Below, piece after piece: positions 1-7,440 of a stretch of DNA of 13,955 nucleotides. Source of the DNA: Flemingiibacterium sp045644145 (GTDB lineage: Bacteria > Bacillota > Clostridia > Oscillospirales > CAG-272); the NCBI GenBank assembly GCA_045644145.1, contig JAZRGK010000022.1, positions 1 through 13,955 on the forward strand. Reading direction: 5' to 3'. Position 1 is the stretch's first letter, and the number at the start of each line of letters is the position of its first letter. The translations under genes and the position numbers were made by a program. The notes under the pieces were generated by a model, which worked only from the letters and a program-made list of their open reading frames with translations, was not told the origin of the DNA and ran no database searches.

Positions 1-607
1 GGATATTGACATGATCGCAGGCCCTTCCGAGGTGCTTGTTATCGCCGATGAGAGGGCAAATCCCGCATACGTTGCCGCTGACCTCATGAGTCAGGCGGAG
101 CATGATCCAATGGCGGCATCCATACTTATTTCCACAAGCGAAGCACTTGTTAATGCGGTAGAAAAGGAGATAGTGCTTCAGAAAGCAACCCTCGCACGTC
201 ACGATATTATCGACCGTTCCCTCGATTCCTATGGGGCGGCGGTAATTGTTGATTCTCTTAGTGAAGCGGCAGAGCTTTCAAATAAAATTGCTCCCGAGCA
301 TCTGGAATTATCCGTAGCCGATCCCTTCGCGCTTCTTCCGCTTATAAAGAACGCAGGTTCAATATTCCTCGGCGACAACGCTCCCGAGCCTCTCGGCGAC
401 TACTTCGCAGGCCCTAACCATGTGCTTCCCACCAACGGTACGGCGAGATTTTCCTCGGCGCTCGGCGTTGACAGCTTTATAAAGAAATCAAGCTATCTCT
501 ACTACAGCGAAGCGGCTTTAAAGGCGGTGGGCGAGAAGATAATCACCTTCGCAAATGCGGAAGGTTTGTCGGCTCACGCAAACTCCATTGAACAGAGATT
601 AAAATAA
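1..607 (+). CDS. hisD: Histidinol dehydrogenase, C-terminal part (5' end outside window)
   Basis: HisD catalyses the last two steps of histidine synthesis, oxidising L-histidinol to L-histidine with two NAD+ and a bound zinc. Only the C-terminal half is here; the reading frame is open from base 2 and ends at a TAA at 605-607. Family motifs are clear. The stretch IDMIAGPSEVLVIAD opens the fragment. SQAEHDP holds the Gln and His that bind zinc in the E. coli enzyme, and APEHLEL holds the Glu-His catalytic pair. GDYFAGPNHVLPT carries the Asp zinc ligand, and the C-terminal EGLSAHANSIEQRL carries the last zinc-binding His. All key residues of this half are intact. hisC follows after 13 nt, so it is part of the same operon. 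The internal ATG at 11 is not a start: it lies inside a conserved motif. Confidence 0.97.
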   Translation, partial: DIDMIAGPSEVLVIADERANPAYVAADLMSQAEHDPMAASILISTSEALVNAVEKEIVLQKATLARHDIIDRSLDSYGAAVIVDSLSEAAELSNKIAPEHLELSVADPFALLPLIKNAGSIFLGDNAPEPLGDYFAGPNHVLPTNGTARFSSALGVDSFIKKSSYLYYSEAALKAVGEKIITFANAEGLSAHANSIEQRLK

Positions 608-620
608 AGGAAACTACACA

Positions 621-1685
621 ATGATCCGAAATCTTATTCCCGAAAAGGTTAAAAAATTAGAGGCGTATTCGCCAAATCTCACCCCCGTGCCCGTAAGGCT
701 TGATGCTAACGAAAGCCCCTTTGTACCGTCAAAGGCGGTGCTTGATGAGCTTGCGGCGGCGGTTTATGAGATTCCCTTTAACCGCTATCCAGACCCATAC
801 GCTTCGGAGCTTATTTCCGAATTTTCAAAGGTGTTTTCCGTAAAGAGCGCAAATGTAGTGGCAGGAAACGGCTCGGACGAGCTTATCAGCCTTATTGTAA
901 GCGGACTTCTTGACGTGGGCGACATGGTGACTGTGGCTATGCCCGACTTTTCCATGTACGCCTTTTACTCCTATCTTGCAGGAGCAAACGAGGTGCGCTT
1001 TGAAAAGACGGAGAAGTTTGAGATAGATTTTACGAAGCTTCTTGCATCGGTTAAGGAAAGCGGCACGAAAATGGTGCTTTTCTCCAATCCCTGCAACCCC
1101 ACCGGATGGTGCGCGAAGCGTGAGGATATCGTTTCTTTCATAGAGAGTACAGACGCTATTGTGGTGGTGGACGAGGCTTACATGGAGTTTTCACCTGACA
1201 GCGAGAGCGTCATAGACCTTGTTGGTAAGTACGATAATCTTATCGTTTTAAAAACCATGTCCAAGGCGTTCGGCTCGGCGGCTTTAAGGCTTGGCTTCAT
1301 GATCGCCTCCGAGGAGCTTATTCTTGCGGTCAAAAAGATAAAAAGCCCCTACAATGTGAACACCGTTTCTCAGGTTTTCGGCAAGATCATTCTGTCCCAC
1401 GCCGATGAAATTGCGGCGAACACAAAAAAGATAAAAGAGAATCTTTCCTATATGCGTGGTGAGCTTATAAAGCTTACATCGGATAAGATAAAGCGTATAC
1501 TCGACACGTCTGCAAACTTCGTGTTTATGGAGATGTGTTCGGCGGACGAGGCGAAGCGTATCCATGCGGCGCTTATGGATAAGGGCGTTGCGGTGCGCTG
1601 TATGGGCTCATATCTGCGTATCACGGCAGGTACTGCCACGGAATGTGACGTATTTTTTGAAAAATTTAAGGAGGTGCTTGCATGA
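621..1685 (+). CDS. hisC: Histidinol-phosphate aminotransferase
   Basis: HisC is a cytoplasmic, PLP-dependent fold-type I aminotransferase that converts imidazole-acetol phosphate plus glutamate into histidinol phosphate and 2-oxoglutarate. The 354-aa length is normal for the family. Visible motifs are LDANESP near residue 27, the NGSDELI phosphate-binding region, SNPCNPTG at 155-162, VVDEAYMEF with the cofactor-binding Asp184, and TMSKAFG with the Schiff-base Lys215. RITAGT near the C terminus carries the arginine that binds the substrate carboxylate. The start has an AAAGGA ribosome binding site at 606-611. The stop codon overlaps the hisB start as ATGA, which suggests translational coupling. 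HisC-type enzymes can also act on aromatic amino acid precursors, but the operon setting points to histidine. Confidence 0.97.
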   Translation: MIRNLIPEKVKKLEAYSPNLTPVPVRLDANESPFVPSKAVLDELAAAVYEIPFNRYPDPYASELISEFSKVFSVKSANVVAGNGSDELISLIVSGLLDVGDMVTVAMPDFSMYAFYSYLAGANEVRFEKTEKFEIDFTKLLASVKESGTKMVLFSNPCNPTGWCAKREDIVSFIESTDAIVVVDEAYMEFSPDSESVIDLVGKYDNLIVLKTMSKAFGSAALRLGFMIASEELILAVKKIKSPYNVNTVSQVFGKIILSHADEIAANTKKIKENLSYMRGELIKLTSDKIKRILDTSANFVFMEMCSADEAKRIHAALMDKGVAVRCMGSYLRITAGTATECDVFFEKFKEVLA

Positions 1686-2269
1686 GCACGGCAAAGGCAA
1701 CACTTGTAAGAAACACTTTGGAAACAAAAATTTCCATGAGCGTAAGCTTTGAAGCGGATAAGACCGGTCTTTCGGGTACAAGCGGTGTAGGCTTTTTCGA
1801 TCACATGCTTAACTCTCTCGCCATTCATTCCGACTCGCTTATCACCCTTGAAATGACAGGTGACCTTAACGTGGACTGCCACCACACAATTGAAGATGTG
1901 GGCATCGTTCTCGGTAAGCTTCTTTCGGAAATTACATCAAAAAATGAGCCTCTTTGCCGTTACGGTACTTCCTTTATTCCCATGGACGAGGCGCTTGCAA
2001 GATGCGTTATTGATATTTCGGGCAGACCCTATCTGGTTTGCGATTATACCCCGAAAGCGCCTGTGATAGGTGAGTTTGATACACAGATGGTGACGGAATT
2101 CTTCCGCGCTGTGGCGTTTAACATGGGCGCAACGCTCCATCTCGCGGTTTTATACGGCGACAACGATCATCACATGGTTGAGGCGCTGTTTAAGGCGTTC
2201 GCCCATGCACTTGCGGATGCCATCAAGCCGAAATCCGGTGCGGTGCTGTCGGCTAAGGGATGCCTTTAA
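1682..2269 (+). CDS. hisB: Imidazoleglycerol-phosphate dehydratase
   Basis: HisB dehydrates imidazole-glycerol phosphate to imidazole-acetol phosphate in a manganese-dependent reaction. The protein is 195 aa, the monofunctional form without the N-terminal histidinol-phosphatase domain found in enterobacteria, so a separate phosphatase must exist elsewhere. The duplicated metal-binding motifs are both present: DCHHTIEDVGI with His67, His68 and Glu71, and NDHHMVEALFKAF with His163, His164 and Glu167. GFFDHML and SGRPYLVCDY are also typical. The gene overlaps the hisC stop by 4 nt. Its ribosome binding site, GGAGG at about 1670, lies inside hisC. Confidence 0.97.
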   Translation: MSTAKATLVRNTLETKISMSVSFEADKTGLSGTSGVGFFDHMLNSLAIHSDSLITLEMTGDLNVDCHHTIEDVGIVLGKLLSEITSKNEPLCRYGTSFIPMDEALARCVIDISGRPYLVCDYTPKAPVIGEFDTQMVTEFFRAVAFNMGATLHLAVLYGDNDHHMVEALFKAFAHALADAIKPKSGAVLSAKGCL

Positions 2270-2277
2270 TAAATAAT

Positions 2278-2281
2278 GGAG
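2278..2281 (+). promoter_or_regulatory. Ribosome binding site that decides the hisH start
   Basis: GGAG lies 6 nt before the ATG at 2288. The in-frame ATG at 2276 is immediately next to this site and has no purine-rich site of its own. The protein from 2288 begins MKKIGIIDYGMGNL, the usual HisH N terminus. Confidence 0.7.
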
Positions 2282-2287
2282 AACTAC

Positions 2288-2917
2288 ATGAAAAAAATCG
2301 GAATTATAGATTACGGCATGGGAAATCTTCACAGCGTGAAGAACGCCCTTGACTATATAGGCGCAAAGAGCTTTATTTCGGACAGTATGGACGAGCTTTC
2401 GGCGGCTGACGGGCTTTTGCTTCCCGGTGTCGGCGCATTTCCCGATGCCATGAAACGCCTTACGGAAACGGGGCTTGATGCTTTTATAAAGGATTTCACC
2501 AAAACTAAACCAATGCTTGGCATTTGCCTTGGCATGCAGCTTCTTTTCGATAAAAGCTACGAGTTCGGCGAGTGTTCGGGACTTTCCCTCATCGGCGGCG
2601 AGGTGGTAAAGATCGAGGATGTGGGACTGAAAGTGCCCCACATGGGCTGGAACGAGCTTACGGTTATAAATCCCTCGCCAATTACCAAGGCGCTGAAAAC
2701 GGGGGATCAGGTCTACTTCGTTCACTCATACAAGGCAATAATGAAGGATCCTGCCGACCTTGTGGCGGTGTCCGACTACGGCAGTGAGGTAACGGCTATA
2801 GTTGCAAGGGGCAACGTGTACGGCTGTCAGTTCCACCCCGAAAAAAGCGAAAGCGTGGGACTTAATATTCTTCGTGAATTCTGGGGGTTAGTAGATGATA
2901 ATACTTCCTGCAATTGA
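2288..2917 (+). CDS. hisH: Imidazole glycerol phosphate synthase, glutaminase subunit
   Basis: HisH is the class I glutamine amidotransferase subunit of IGP synthase. It hydrolyses glutamine and passes ammonia through the HisF barrel. The start at 2288 gives 209 aa, a normal length. The catalytic triad is visible: the nucleophile Cys80 in GICLGMQLLF, and His183 and Glu185 in QFHPEKSE. The N-terminal IIDYGMGNLHSV and the LPGVGAFPDAM oxyanion region are also typical. The gene starts 18 nt after hisB and overlaps the start of hisA by 23 nt in another frame, a tight coupling that keeps subunit levels linked. A start at 2276 would add four residues (MENY) and is less likely. Confidence 0.97.
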   Translation: MKKIGIIDYGMGNLHSVKNALDYIGAKSFISDSMDELSAADGLLLPGVGAFPDAMKRLTETGLDAFIKDFTKTKPMLGICLGMQLLFDKSYEFGECSGLSLIGGEVVKIEDVGLKVPHMGWNELTVINPSPITKALKTGDQVYFVHSYKAIMKDPADLVAVSDYGSEVTAIVARGNVYGCQFHPEKSESVGLNILREFWGLVDDNTSCN

Positions 2918-3620
2918 TATACTTGGCGGCATGTGCGTGCGGCTTACCAAGGGCGAGTACGGCACTGCGGAGAAGGTTGCCGCCGATCCCGTGGAAACCG
3001 CGCTTTCTTTTGTAAAAAGCGGAGCCGGATACATCCATATGGTTGACCTTGACGGCGCAAAAGAGGGCGTTCTTGTGAACGGCGACATCTATACCGAGGT
3101 TGCAAAGCGCGTTAACGTGCCCATCGAGGTGGGCGGCGGAATCCGCGGCATGGATGCGGTAGAATACTACCTAAGCCGCGGCATTGACCGCGTTATTATC
3201 GGTTCGGCGGCTCTTACAAATCCGGGACTTGTGCGCGAGGCTATAAAGGAGTACGGAAGCGACCATATCGCTGTTGGGATAGATGCCCTTGACGGTATGG
3301 TAAAGACCGCGGGTTGGCTTGAGGAATCGAACGTAAACTACATCGACCTTGCGCGTGAAATGGAGAAAATGGGCGTGAAATACGTTATTTTCACCGACAT
3401 CAGCCGCGACGGAACACTGACAGGCCCGAATACTAAACAGCTTTCCGCTCTCTCCGCGGCTGTATCCATCAATATTATCGCAAGCGGCGGAATCCGTGAC
3501 ATCGGTAACATCCGCGACCTTGCTAAGATGAAGCTCTACGGCGCGATTTGCGGAAAATCCATTTACAGCGGCTCGCTTTCACTTGCCGAGGCTGTGAAGG
3601 TGGCGGAAGGGGACTTATAA
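2895..3620 (+). CDS. hisA: ProFAR isomerase (phosphoribosylformimino-5-aminoimidazole carboxamide ribotide isomerase)
   Basis: HisA is a (beta/alpha)8-barrel that converts ProFAR to PRFAR by an Amadori rearrangement and feeds the HisF-HisH synthase encoded on both sides of it. At 241 aa it is of standard length. The general base Asp8 is in LPAIDILGG and the general acid Asp130 is in VGIDALDG. The phosphate-binding loops GGGIRGMDAV and ASGGIRDIGN mark the two half-barrels, and FTDISRDGTLTGPN is the conserved strand-6 motif. The start overlaps hisH by 23 nt, with a G-rich site at 2882-2886. Actinobacterial PriA-type dual-function enzymes are related, but low-GC clostridia normally carry plain HisA. 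Confidence 0.97.
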   Translation: MIILPAIDILGGMCVRLTKGEYGTAEKVAADPVETALSFVKSGAGYIHMVDLDGAKEGVLVNGDIYTEVAKRVNVPIEVGGGIRGMDAVEYYLSRGIDRVIIGSAALTNPGLVREAIKEYGSDHIAVGIDALDGMVKTAGWLEESNVNYIDLAREMEKMGVKYVIFTDISRDGTLTGPNTKQLSALSAAVSINIIASGGIRDIGNIRDLAKMKLYGAICGKSIYSGSLSLAEAVKVAEGDL

Positions 3621-3621
3621 T

Positions 3622-4380
3622 ATGCTTTCAAAAAGAATAATCCCGTGCCTTGACGTTAAGGACGGGCGCGTTGTAAAGGGAGTAAACTTCGTGGGACTCC
3701 GCGATGCAGGCGATCCCGTGGAAAGCGCGAAGTTCTACAATACTCAAGGGGCGGACGAGCTTGTGTTTCTTGATATCACTGCTTCAAGCGACAAGCGCAA
3801 GACCATTGTTGATGTGGTGGAGCGCACCGCAAGGGAAGTATTCATGCCATTTACCGTTGGAGGCGGAATCCGCACGGTGGACGATTTCCGCGAGATGCTT
3901 CTTGCGGGGGCTGACAAGGTTGCCGTAAACTCGGCGGCGGTGCTAAACAAGCGCATAATCGCTGATGCCGCTGACAAATTCGGCAGTCAGTGCGTGGTGC
4001 TTGCAATTGATGCCAAAAGATGCGCCGACGGTCATTTTACCGTGTACATAAACGGCGGACGCAAGGACATGGGCATTGATGCCATTGAATGGGCAAAGGA
4101 AGCGGAGCGTCTTGGCGCAGGAGAGCTTCTCGTGACCTCTATGGACACCGACGGTACGAAAAACGGCTTCGACATTGAGCTTACAAAAGCTGTAGCCGAC
4201 AGCGTGAACATCCCCGTAATCGCATCGGGCGGCGGCGGAAATGTACAGCATTTTGCGGACATTTTCAAGGAAAGCGGCTGTGATGCGGCGCTTGCGGCAA
4301 GCCTTTTCCATTTCCGCGAGCTTAGTGTAAGAGAGGTTAAGGAATATCTTAAGGAAAATGGTATTCCCGTAAGACTTTGA
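3622..4380 (+). CDS. hisF: Imidazole glycerol phosphate synthase, cyclase subunit
   Basis: HisF is the (beta/alpha)8-barrel cyclase that joins ammonia from HisH to PRFAR, giving imidazole-glycerol phosphate and AICAR. AICAR is the substrate of PurH, whose gene lies further right in the window. The protein has the usual 252 aa. The catalytic residues are Asp11 in IIPCLDVKDGRVVKG and Asp130 in LAIDAKR. GGGIRTVDDF and ASGGGGN are the phosphate loops and TSMDTDGTKNGFD is the conserved strand-6 region. Only one base separates it from the hisA stop, and its ribosome binding site (GAAGGGG, about 3606-3612) is inside hisA. Confidence 0.97.
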   Translation: MLSKRIIPCLDVKDGRVVKGVNFVGLRDAGDPVESAKFYNTQGADELVFLDITASSDKRKTIVDVVERTAREVFMPFTVGGGIRTVDDFREMLLAGADKVAVNSAAVLNKRIIADAADKFGSQCVVLAIDAKRCADGHFTVYINGGRKDMGIDAIEWAKEAERLGAGELLVTSMDTDGTKNGFDIELTKAVADSVNIPVIASGGGGNVQHFADIFKESGCDAALAASLFHFRELSVREVKEYLKENGIPVRL

Positions 4381-4388
4381 GGTGCGAA

Positions 4389-4727
4389 ATGATTGATAAA
4401 AGCGTTGATCTAAAGGTGTTTTTTAAGAAAGCCGAGCTTATACCTGCCATCGTGCAGGATGTTAAAAACGGCGAAGTGCTTATGCTTGCCTACATGAACG
4501 AGGAATCGCTGAAGCTGACCCTTGAAACGGGTCTAACCTGGTTTTGGAGCCGTTCCAGAGGCGAGCTTTGGAACAAGGGCGCAACCTCGGGGCATGTACA
4601 GAGAGTAAAGAAGCTCTCCTACGACTGCGACGAGGACACGCTTCTTGTGATTGTTGAGCAGGTCGGCGCGGCGTGCCACACTGGCAACCGCACATGCTTC
4701 TACCGCGACTTATATACAGAAGAATGA
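4389..4727 (+). CDS. hisI: Phosphoribosyl-AMP cyclohydrolase
   Basis: HisI opens the purine ring of phosphoribosyl-AMP to give ProFAR and needs zinc and magnesium. The ATG at 4389 is preceded by GAGG at 4379-4382 with 6-nt spacing and gives 112 aa, typical of the single-domain enzyme. The metal sites are complete: Asp79, Asp81 and Asp83 in YDCDEDTLL (magnesium), with Cys80, Cys96 in AACHTG and Cys103 in NRTCFY as zinc ligands. EVLMLAYMN and TWFWSRSRGELWNKG are signature segments. hisE is a separate downstream gene here, not fused as in enterobacteria. A TTG at 4377 would extend the frame by four codons, but it overlaps the ribosome binding site and is rejected. Confidence 0.96.
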   Translation: MIDKSVDLKVFFKKAELIPAIVQDVKNGEVLMLAYMNEESLKLTLETGLTWFWSRSRGELWNKGATSGHVQRVKKLSYDCDEDTLLVIVEQVGAACHTGNRTCFYRDLYTEE

Positions 4728-4740
4728 GAGGAAATTTACA

Positions 4741-5070
4741 ATGAACGACAATGTTTTAAAAGAGCTTGAATCCGTGATCGCCGGCAGACGGGAAAGTCCC
4801 GAGGAAGGCTCATACACCTGCTATCTTTTTGAAAAGGGACTTGACAAGATCCTTAAAAAGGTAGGCGAGGAGTGCACAGAAACCGTTATCGCCGCCAAAA
4901 ACGGCGACAACGAGGAGCTTAAGAATGAGATATCCGACCTTATGTATCACCTCATAGTGATGATGAACGAGCGCGGTCTTGCGCTCGACGAGGTGCTTTC
5001 GGAGCTTGATACTCGCTCTAAGAAGATAGGCAATCTTAAGGTTATGAAGAAGGTTGACCGCAATACCTGA
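4741..5070 (+). CDS. hisE: Phosphoribosyl-ATP pyrophosphatase
   Basis: HisE hydrolyses phosphoribosyl-ATP to phosphoribosyl-AMP and pyrophosphate, the second step of the pathway. It belongs to the all-alpha MazG/NTP-pyrophosphatase superfamily. The 109-aa protein has the metal-binding signature: KKVGEECTETVIAAK (Glu43, Glu44, Glu47) and the EISDLMYHLIVMM helix (Glu63, Asp66, His70). It starts 13 nt after hisI with GAGAGG at 4726-4731. It is the last gene of the operon; a terminator hairpin begins 5 nt after the stop. Confidence 0.96.
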   Translation: MNDNVLKELESVIAGRRESPEEGSYTCYLFEKGLDKILKKVGEECTETVIAAKNGDNEELKNEISDLMYHLIVMMNERGLALDEVLSELDTRSKKIGNLKVMKKVDRNT

Positions 5071-5075
5071 AAATG

Positions 5076-5103
5076 CGAAGCCGCCCTTTATTGGGCGGCT
5101 TCG
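5076..5103 (+). terminator. Rho-independent terminator of the his operon
   Basis: A perfect 11-bp stem (5076-5086 CGAAGCCGCCC with 5093-5103) closes a 6-nt TTTATT loop directly after hisE. The following TGCGTTT is only a weak U-tract, so some read-through into the repeat-rich spacer is possible. Confidence 0.8.
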
Positions 5104-5511
5104 TGCGTTTGGGGGGGACGCTTGCCGCCGCTCCTCTGCGGCGCATGCCGTTGCCATTTGCGTCGCCTGTACCATGGCGGCTATGCGCGGCGGAACGATT
5201 GGATTTTCGCAATCGTTCGCATGTACGATAGATGTGGTATACGCACCAATTGTGGCACACCGCTACGCTATCCGCCGTCGGCTTACGCTAAACTAAGTTT
5301 AGCGCCAAGTTACATTGAGCCACACAAGCGATTACCGTTCCCCAAGCCGCCGGAATGCCGACCCATGCAGGCGGCGCGAATGGTGCGTCCGAACGGTTTG
5401 GTGTAGGGGACTACAGTTTTGTTTTCCCCGTGTGTAAAGTTCTTTGCGGAGCTTTCAAGCACATCGCTACAGCGAAGTGCTTGAAAGCGACCCGTTTTCC
5501 TATACAAACGT
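5104..5511. repeat. Inverted-repeat-rich intergenic region, no credible gene
   Basis: About 400 bp without a supportable gene. Perfect or near-perfect inverted repeats follow one another: CGCCGC/GCGGCG at 5126-5143; a 9-bp stem at 5193-5201 with 5210-5218; CGCTAAAC/GTTTAGCG at 5286-5304 with a 3-nt loop; nested ACCGTTC/GAACGGT (5334-5340 with 5391-5397) around GCCGCC/GGCGGC (5346-5351 with 5370-5375); GGGGA/TCCCC at 5406-5429; and a 12-bp stem at 5451-5488. It also has a run of seven G at 5111-5117. Short open frames cross it on both strands, but none has a ribosome binding site or recognisable protein. It could be a composite of dispersed intergenic repeats or a structured RNA; I cannot decide from one copy. 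Confidence 0.6.
5451..5488. repeat. Long perfect hairpin, 12-bp arms
   Basis: GCTTTCAAGCAC at 5451-5462 is perfectly complementary to 5477-5488. The 14-nt middle holds a second small inverted repeat, TCGCT/AGCGA (5464-5468 and 5471-5475), so the element reads as a near-continuous 38-nt palindrome. It has no U-tract on either side, so it is not a standard terminator. Confidence 0.75.
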
Positions 5512-5540
5512 AGACCGCCCCACTTAAAGTGAGGCGGTCT
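5512..5540 (-). terminator. Probable bidirectional terminator below the short propeller gene
   Basis: AGACCGCC at 5512-5519 pairs with GGCGGTCT at 5533-5540, then one C/A mismatch and a further CAC/GTG stem with a small loop. It sits 9 bp downstream of the stop of the minus-strand gene ending at 5550. The better T-rich tail (TTTCGTTATATT) is on the plus side, so it may also stop plus-strand read-through from the spacer. Confidence 0.65.
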
Positions 5541-5549
5541 TTCGTTATA

Positions 5550-7262
5550 TTATCTTGCAGGTGGAATAGGGCCGCCTTCGGGGAGCGTGTCCTTTCTAAT
5601 GCTGAAAATATGCTGTCTTTGACCGTGGTGGGCGGAGTCGCCGCACTCTTTGCGTCCGATGCGCTCAGAGAAGCCTGCACCGCAGATTATGTAATCCTTT
5701 GTGGTCTTGATGAAAGCGTCAACGATGTGCGCAACGTCCCAACCGAATGCATATTCGGACTCAAAACACCAGATATCTCCGAGATACTTCCAGTTCTTAC
5801 CGTCAGTGGTCTTAGCAAGAGCAAGACGGTTGCGGGGGAGAGCAGCAGTTCCGCGAGGGATATTGTGTACCCATACCATGTAGTAAGTGTAATCATTGTC
5901 GGCGTAGGTGTCCTTAACAAACTGCATGGAAGAAGAAGCGCAGGGAAGTTCCGGTATTTTCACCATGGGACTCCATGTGTCGCCGCCGTCGTAAGACTCT
6001 GAATATACAACGCATCCAAGCTGATTCCAAGAATTGTACATTCTTATAGTACCGTCGGCACATTCCAGCACCTTGCACTCACCGAAACGGGGAATATCAC
6101 CGGAAATGTCCCATGACATGGACTTAGCCTTTGTCCATGTCTTACCGTAGTCGTCGGAGTAGTAGAAGCCGCAGAATACCCAATAAAGGTCATACGCCAT
6201 TTGGTTTTTTGCATAAGCGTCGAAGTTCTGGCTGTAGTAAACTCTGCCGTTTTTAAACTGCATGATCTTGTCGTTCATGTTGCCGGCATAAGCGGTTGTG
6301 GGGCCGCGATCACTGTTGTAGGGCGTTTCGCATATAATACCGCCGTCCACCCAAGTTTTACCGTCATCAGAGGAGTTCATGGAGCACTGGTATTTCTTAC
6401 CGTCAACCTCACGGATGCCTATCTTAAGAAGCTCACCGTTGTCAAGGCGAATGATGTTGGGGTAGCCGTATGTGTTAGTCCATGGCTCGGCGGCTCTTTC
6501 CCAGGTAGTGCCGTGCTTGTCGGATGTGAATGTTGCACCGCTTTTGTGGATGTAGGTGAGGTTGCCGTCCGACATCTCGATAACGGTGCCGCCCTCGCGG
6601 TAGCTGTCGTCCGGGAGCTTGTTATGTACTACGTTCTTCCAAATAGTGCCTTCACCGGAAAGGAGAGCAGCATCCATCTTGTCGATAAGCATTGTAGTAT
6701 CCTTTGAGGAGAACGCAATGCGTCCGGGTGAAGGATGCTTTACATCCTTTATCTCAAATACGGTTTCGCCGTTGAGAGTAACGGTGGCGGTAGTACCGCT
6801 AAGTGTAAAGTTCATGTCGTACCATACGTTTTCCTTACACTCAAAGCCCTCTTTTTCGATGTATTTGATAGCAGGGAAGTCAAGTCCCTCTGCGGAGTAA
6901 AGCCCCCACACCTTAGTATTGGGAAGATATTTAACCTTTACATATGCCTCAGGGCAGTTGTAGCGGAGTATAAATGTAAGCTGGGGATGATTCTCCATGT
7001 CGGAATCGCGATACATAAATCTTGCGCTTAAAGACACGTTTTTCTCGAAAACGTGCATCATGGTAAGTGCGCCGTCATTATCAGAGGGGACTACAAGTGA
7101 GCTATCCTTGATGTAGCACAGTTTCGTGCCGTTCTCCTCGCTGAAATAGCCCTCGTCTGTATCGAAATCGGTGGTGAAGTGAACCGGATTCTCTACATTC
7201 ACAGTTTCTGGATGTGGAATTCGCCAATAAAGCGGTCTTCTGTCCAAAATATCAAATTCCAT
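5550..7262 (-). CDS. Sialidase-superfamily (BNR/Asp-box) beta-propeller protein, no secretion signal
   Basis: A 570-aa protein of unknown substrate. Residues about 28-205 form a ConA/LamG-like beta-sandwich, and 207-558 a six-bladed propeller of the sialidase type. Asp-boxes (S-x-D-x-G-x-T-W) are seen at 297-304, 369-376 and 423-430, with variants at 246-254 and 485-491. The propeller opens with SYREGGTVIEMSDG rather than the RIP motif of GH33 sialidases. FGECKVLECADGT at 393-405 resembles the second conserved blade of BNR_2-type proteins. There is no signal peptide, anchor or dockerin. The start is firm: AGGAG 7 nt upstream, a good promoter, and a stop codon in frame about 10 codons upstream. 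It is paralogous to residues about 525-1105 of the 1185-aa protein encoded at 8551-12108. A cytoplasmic glycosidase or lyase on an imported glycan is an inference only. Confidence 0.85.
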   Translation of the reverse strand: MEFDILDRRPLYWRIPHPETVNVENPVHFTTDFDTDEGYFSEENGTKLCYIKDSSLVVPSDNDGALTMMHVFEKNVSLSARFMYRDSDMENHPQLTFILRYNCPEAYVKVKYLPNTKVWGLYSAEGLDFPAIKYIEKEGFECKENVWYDMNFTLSGTTATVTLNGETVFEIKDVKHPSPGRIAFSSKDTTMLIDKMDAALLSGEGTIWKNVVHNKLPDDSYREGGTVIEMSDGNLTYIHKSGATFTSDKHGTTWERAAEPWTNTYGYPNIIRLDNGELLKIGIREVDGKKYQCSMNSSDDGKTWVDGGIICETPYNSDRGPTTAYAGNMNDKIMQFKNGRVYYSQNFDAYAKNQMAYDLYWVFCGFYYSDDYGKTWTKAKSMSWDISGDIPRFGECKVLECADGTIRMYNSWNQLGCVVYSESYDGGDTWSPMVKIPELPCASSSMQFVKDTYADNDYTYYMVWVHNIPRGTAALPRNRLALAKTTDGKNWKYLGDIWCFESEYAFGWDVAHIVDAFIKTTKDYIICGAGFSERIGRKECGDSAHHGQRQHIFSIRKDTLPEGGPIPPAR

Positions 7263-7269
7263 GGTGTTT

Positions 7270-7274
7270 CTCCT
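7270..7274 (-). promoter_or_regulatory. Strong ribosome binding site of the short propeller gene
   Basis: AGGAG on the minus strand, 7 nt from the ATG at 7262. It fixes the start and so supports the lack of a signal peptide. Confidence 0.8.
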
Positions 7275-7300
7275 TTGTTTTTTACATTATAGGCATCATC

Positions 7301-7329
7301 AGTATAGCATATTATTTGTTTAAGGTCAA
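7301..7329 (-). promoter_or_regulatory. Sigma-A promoter of the short propeller gene
   Basis: On the minus strand TTGACC (7324-7329) is separated by exactly 17 nt from TATACT (7301-7306), which is 38 nt upstream of the start codon. The expected 5' leader is about 30 nt. TATAAT at 7286-7291 is a second possible -10 but has no matching -35. Confidence 0.75.
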
Positions 7330-7357
7330 CCTTTTTCAAAAATTTTCTATAACAAAC

Positions 7358-7382
7358 GGAACTTTTTTTGCCTTTTAGCGTC
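7358..7382 (+). promoter_or_regulatory. Possible ECF-sigma promoter of the DUF4349 gene
   Basis: GGAAC (7358-7362), 16 nt, then CGTC (7379-7382). This matches the general AAC-N16-CGTC pattern of extracytoplasmic-function sigma factors such as SigM of Bacillus. A sigma-A style TATACT at 7383-7388 overlaps it but has no -35 hexamer at 16-18 nt. The 5' leader would be about 50 nt. A single site found by eye could be chance. Confidence 0.4.
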
Positions 7383-7440
7383 TATACTATCAAAGGAATA
7401 AAATTAGAATAATAAACATTTAGAAGGGACGTGTCACAAA

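Noticed and set aside
4377..4388. TTG start for hisI overlapping hisF
   Set aside because: It overlaps the GAGG site that serves the ATG at 4389, and the added residues are not conserved in the family.
5122..5406. 94-aa and 80-aa open frames on the plus strand after hisE
   Set aside because: No ribosome binding site, composition follows the inverted repeats, and frames are open on both strands; the repeat array explains them.
7209..7223. YWRIP near the N terminus of the short propeller protein, similar to the sialidase RIP motif
   Set aside because: It precedes the ConA-like domain, not the first propeller blade, and the paralogue has NAV at the same place; it is a chance match.
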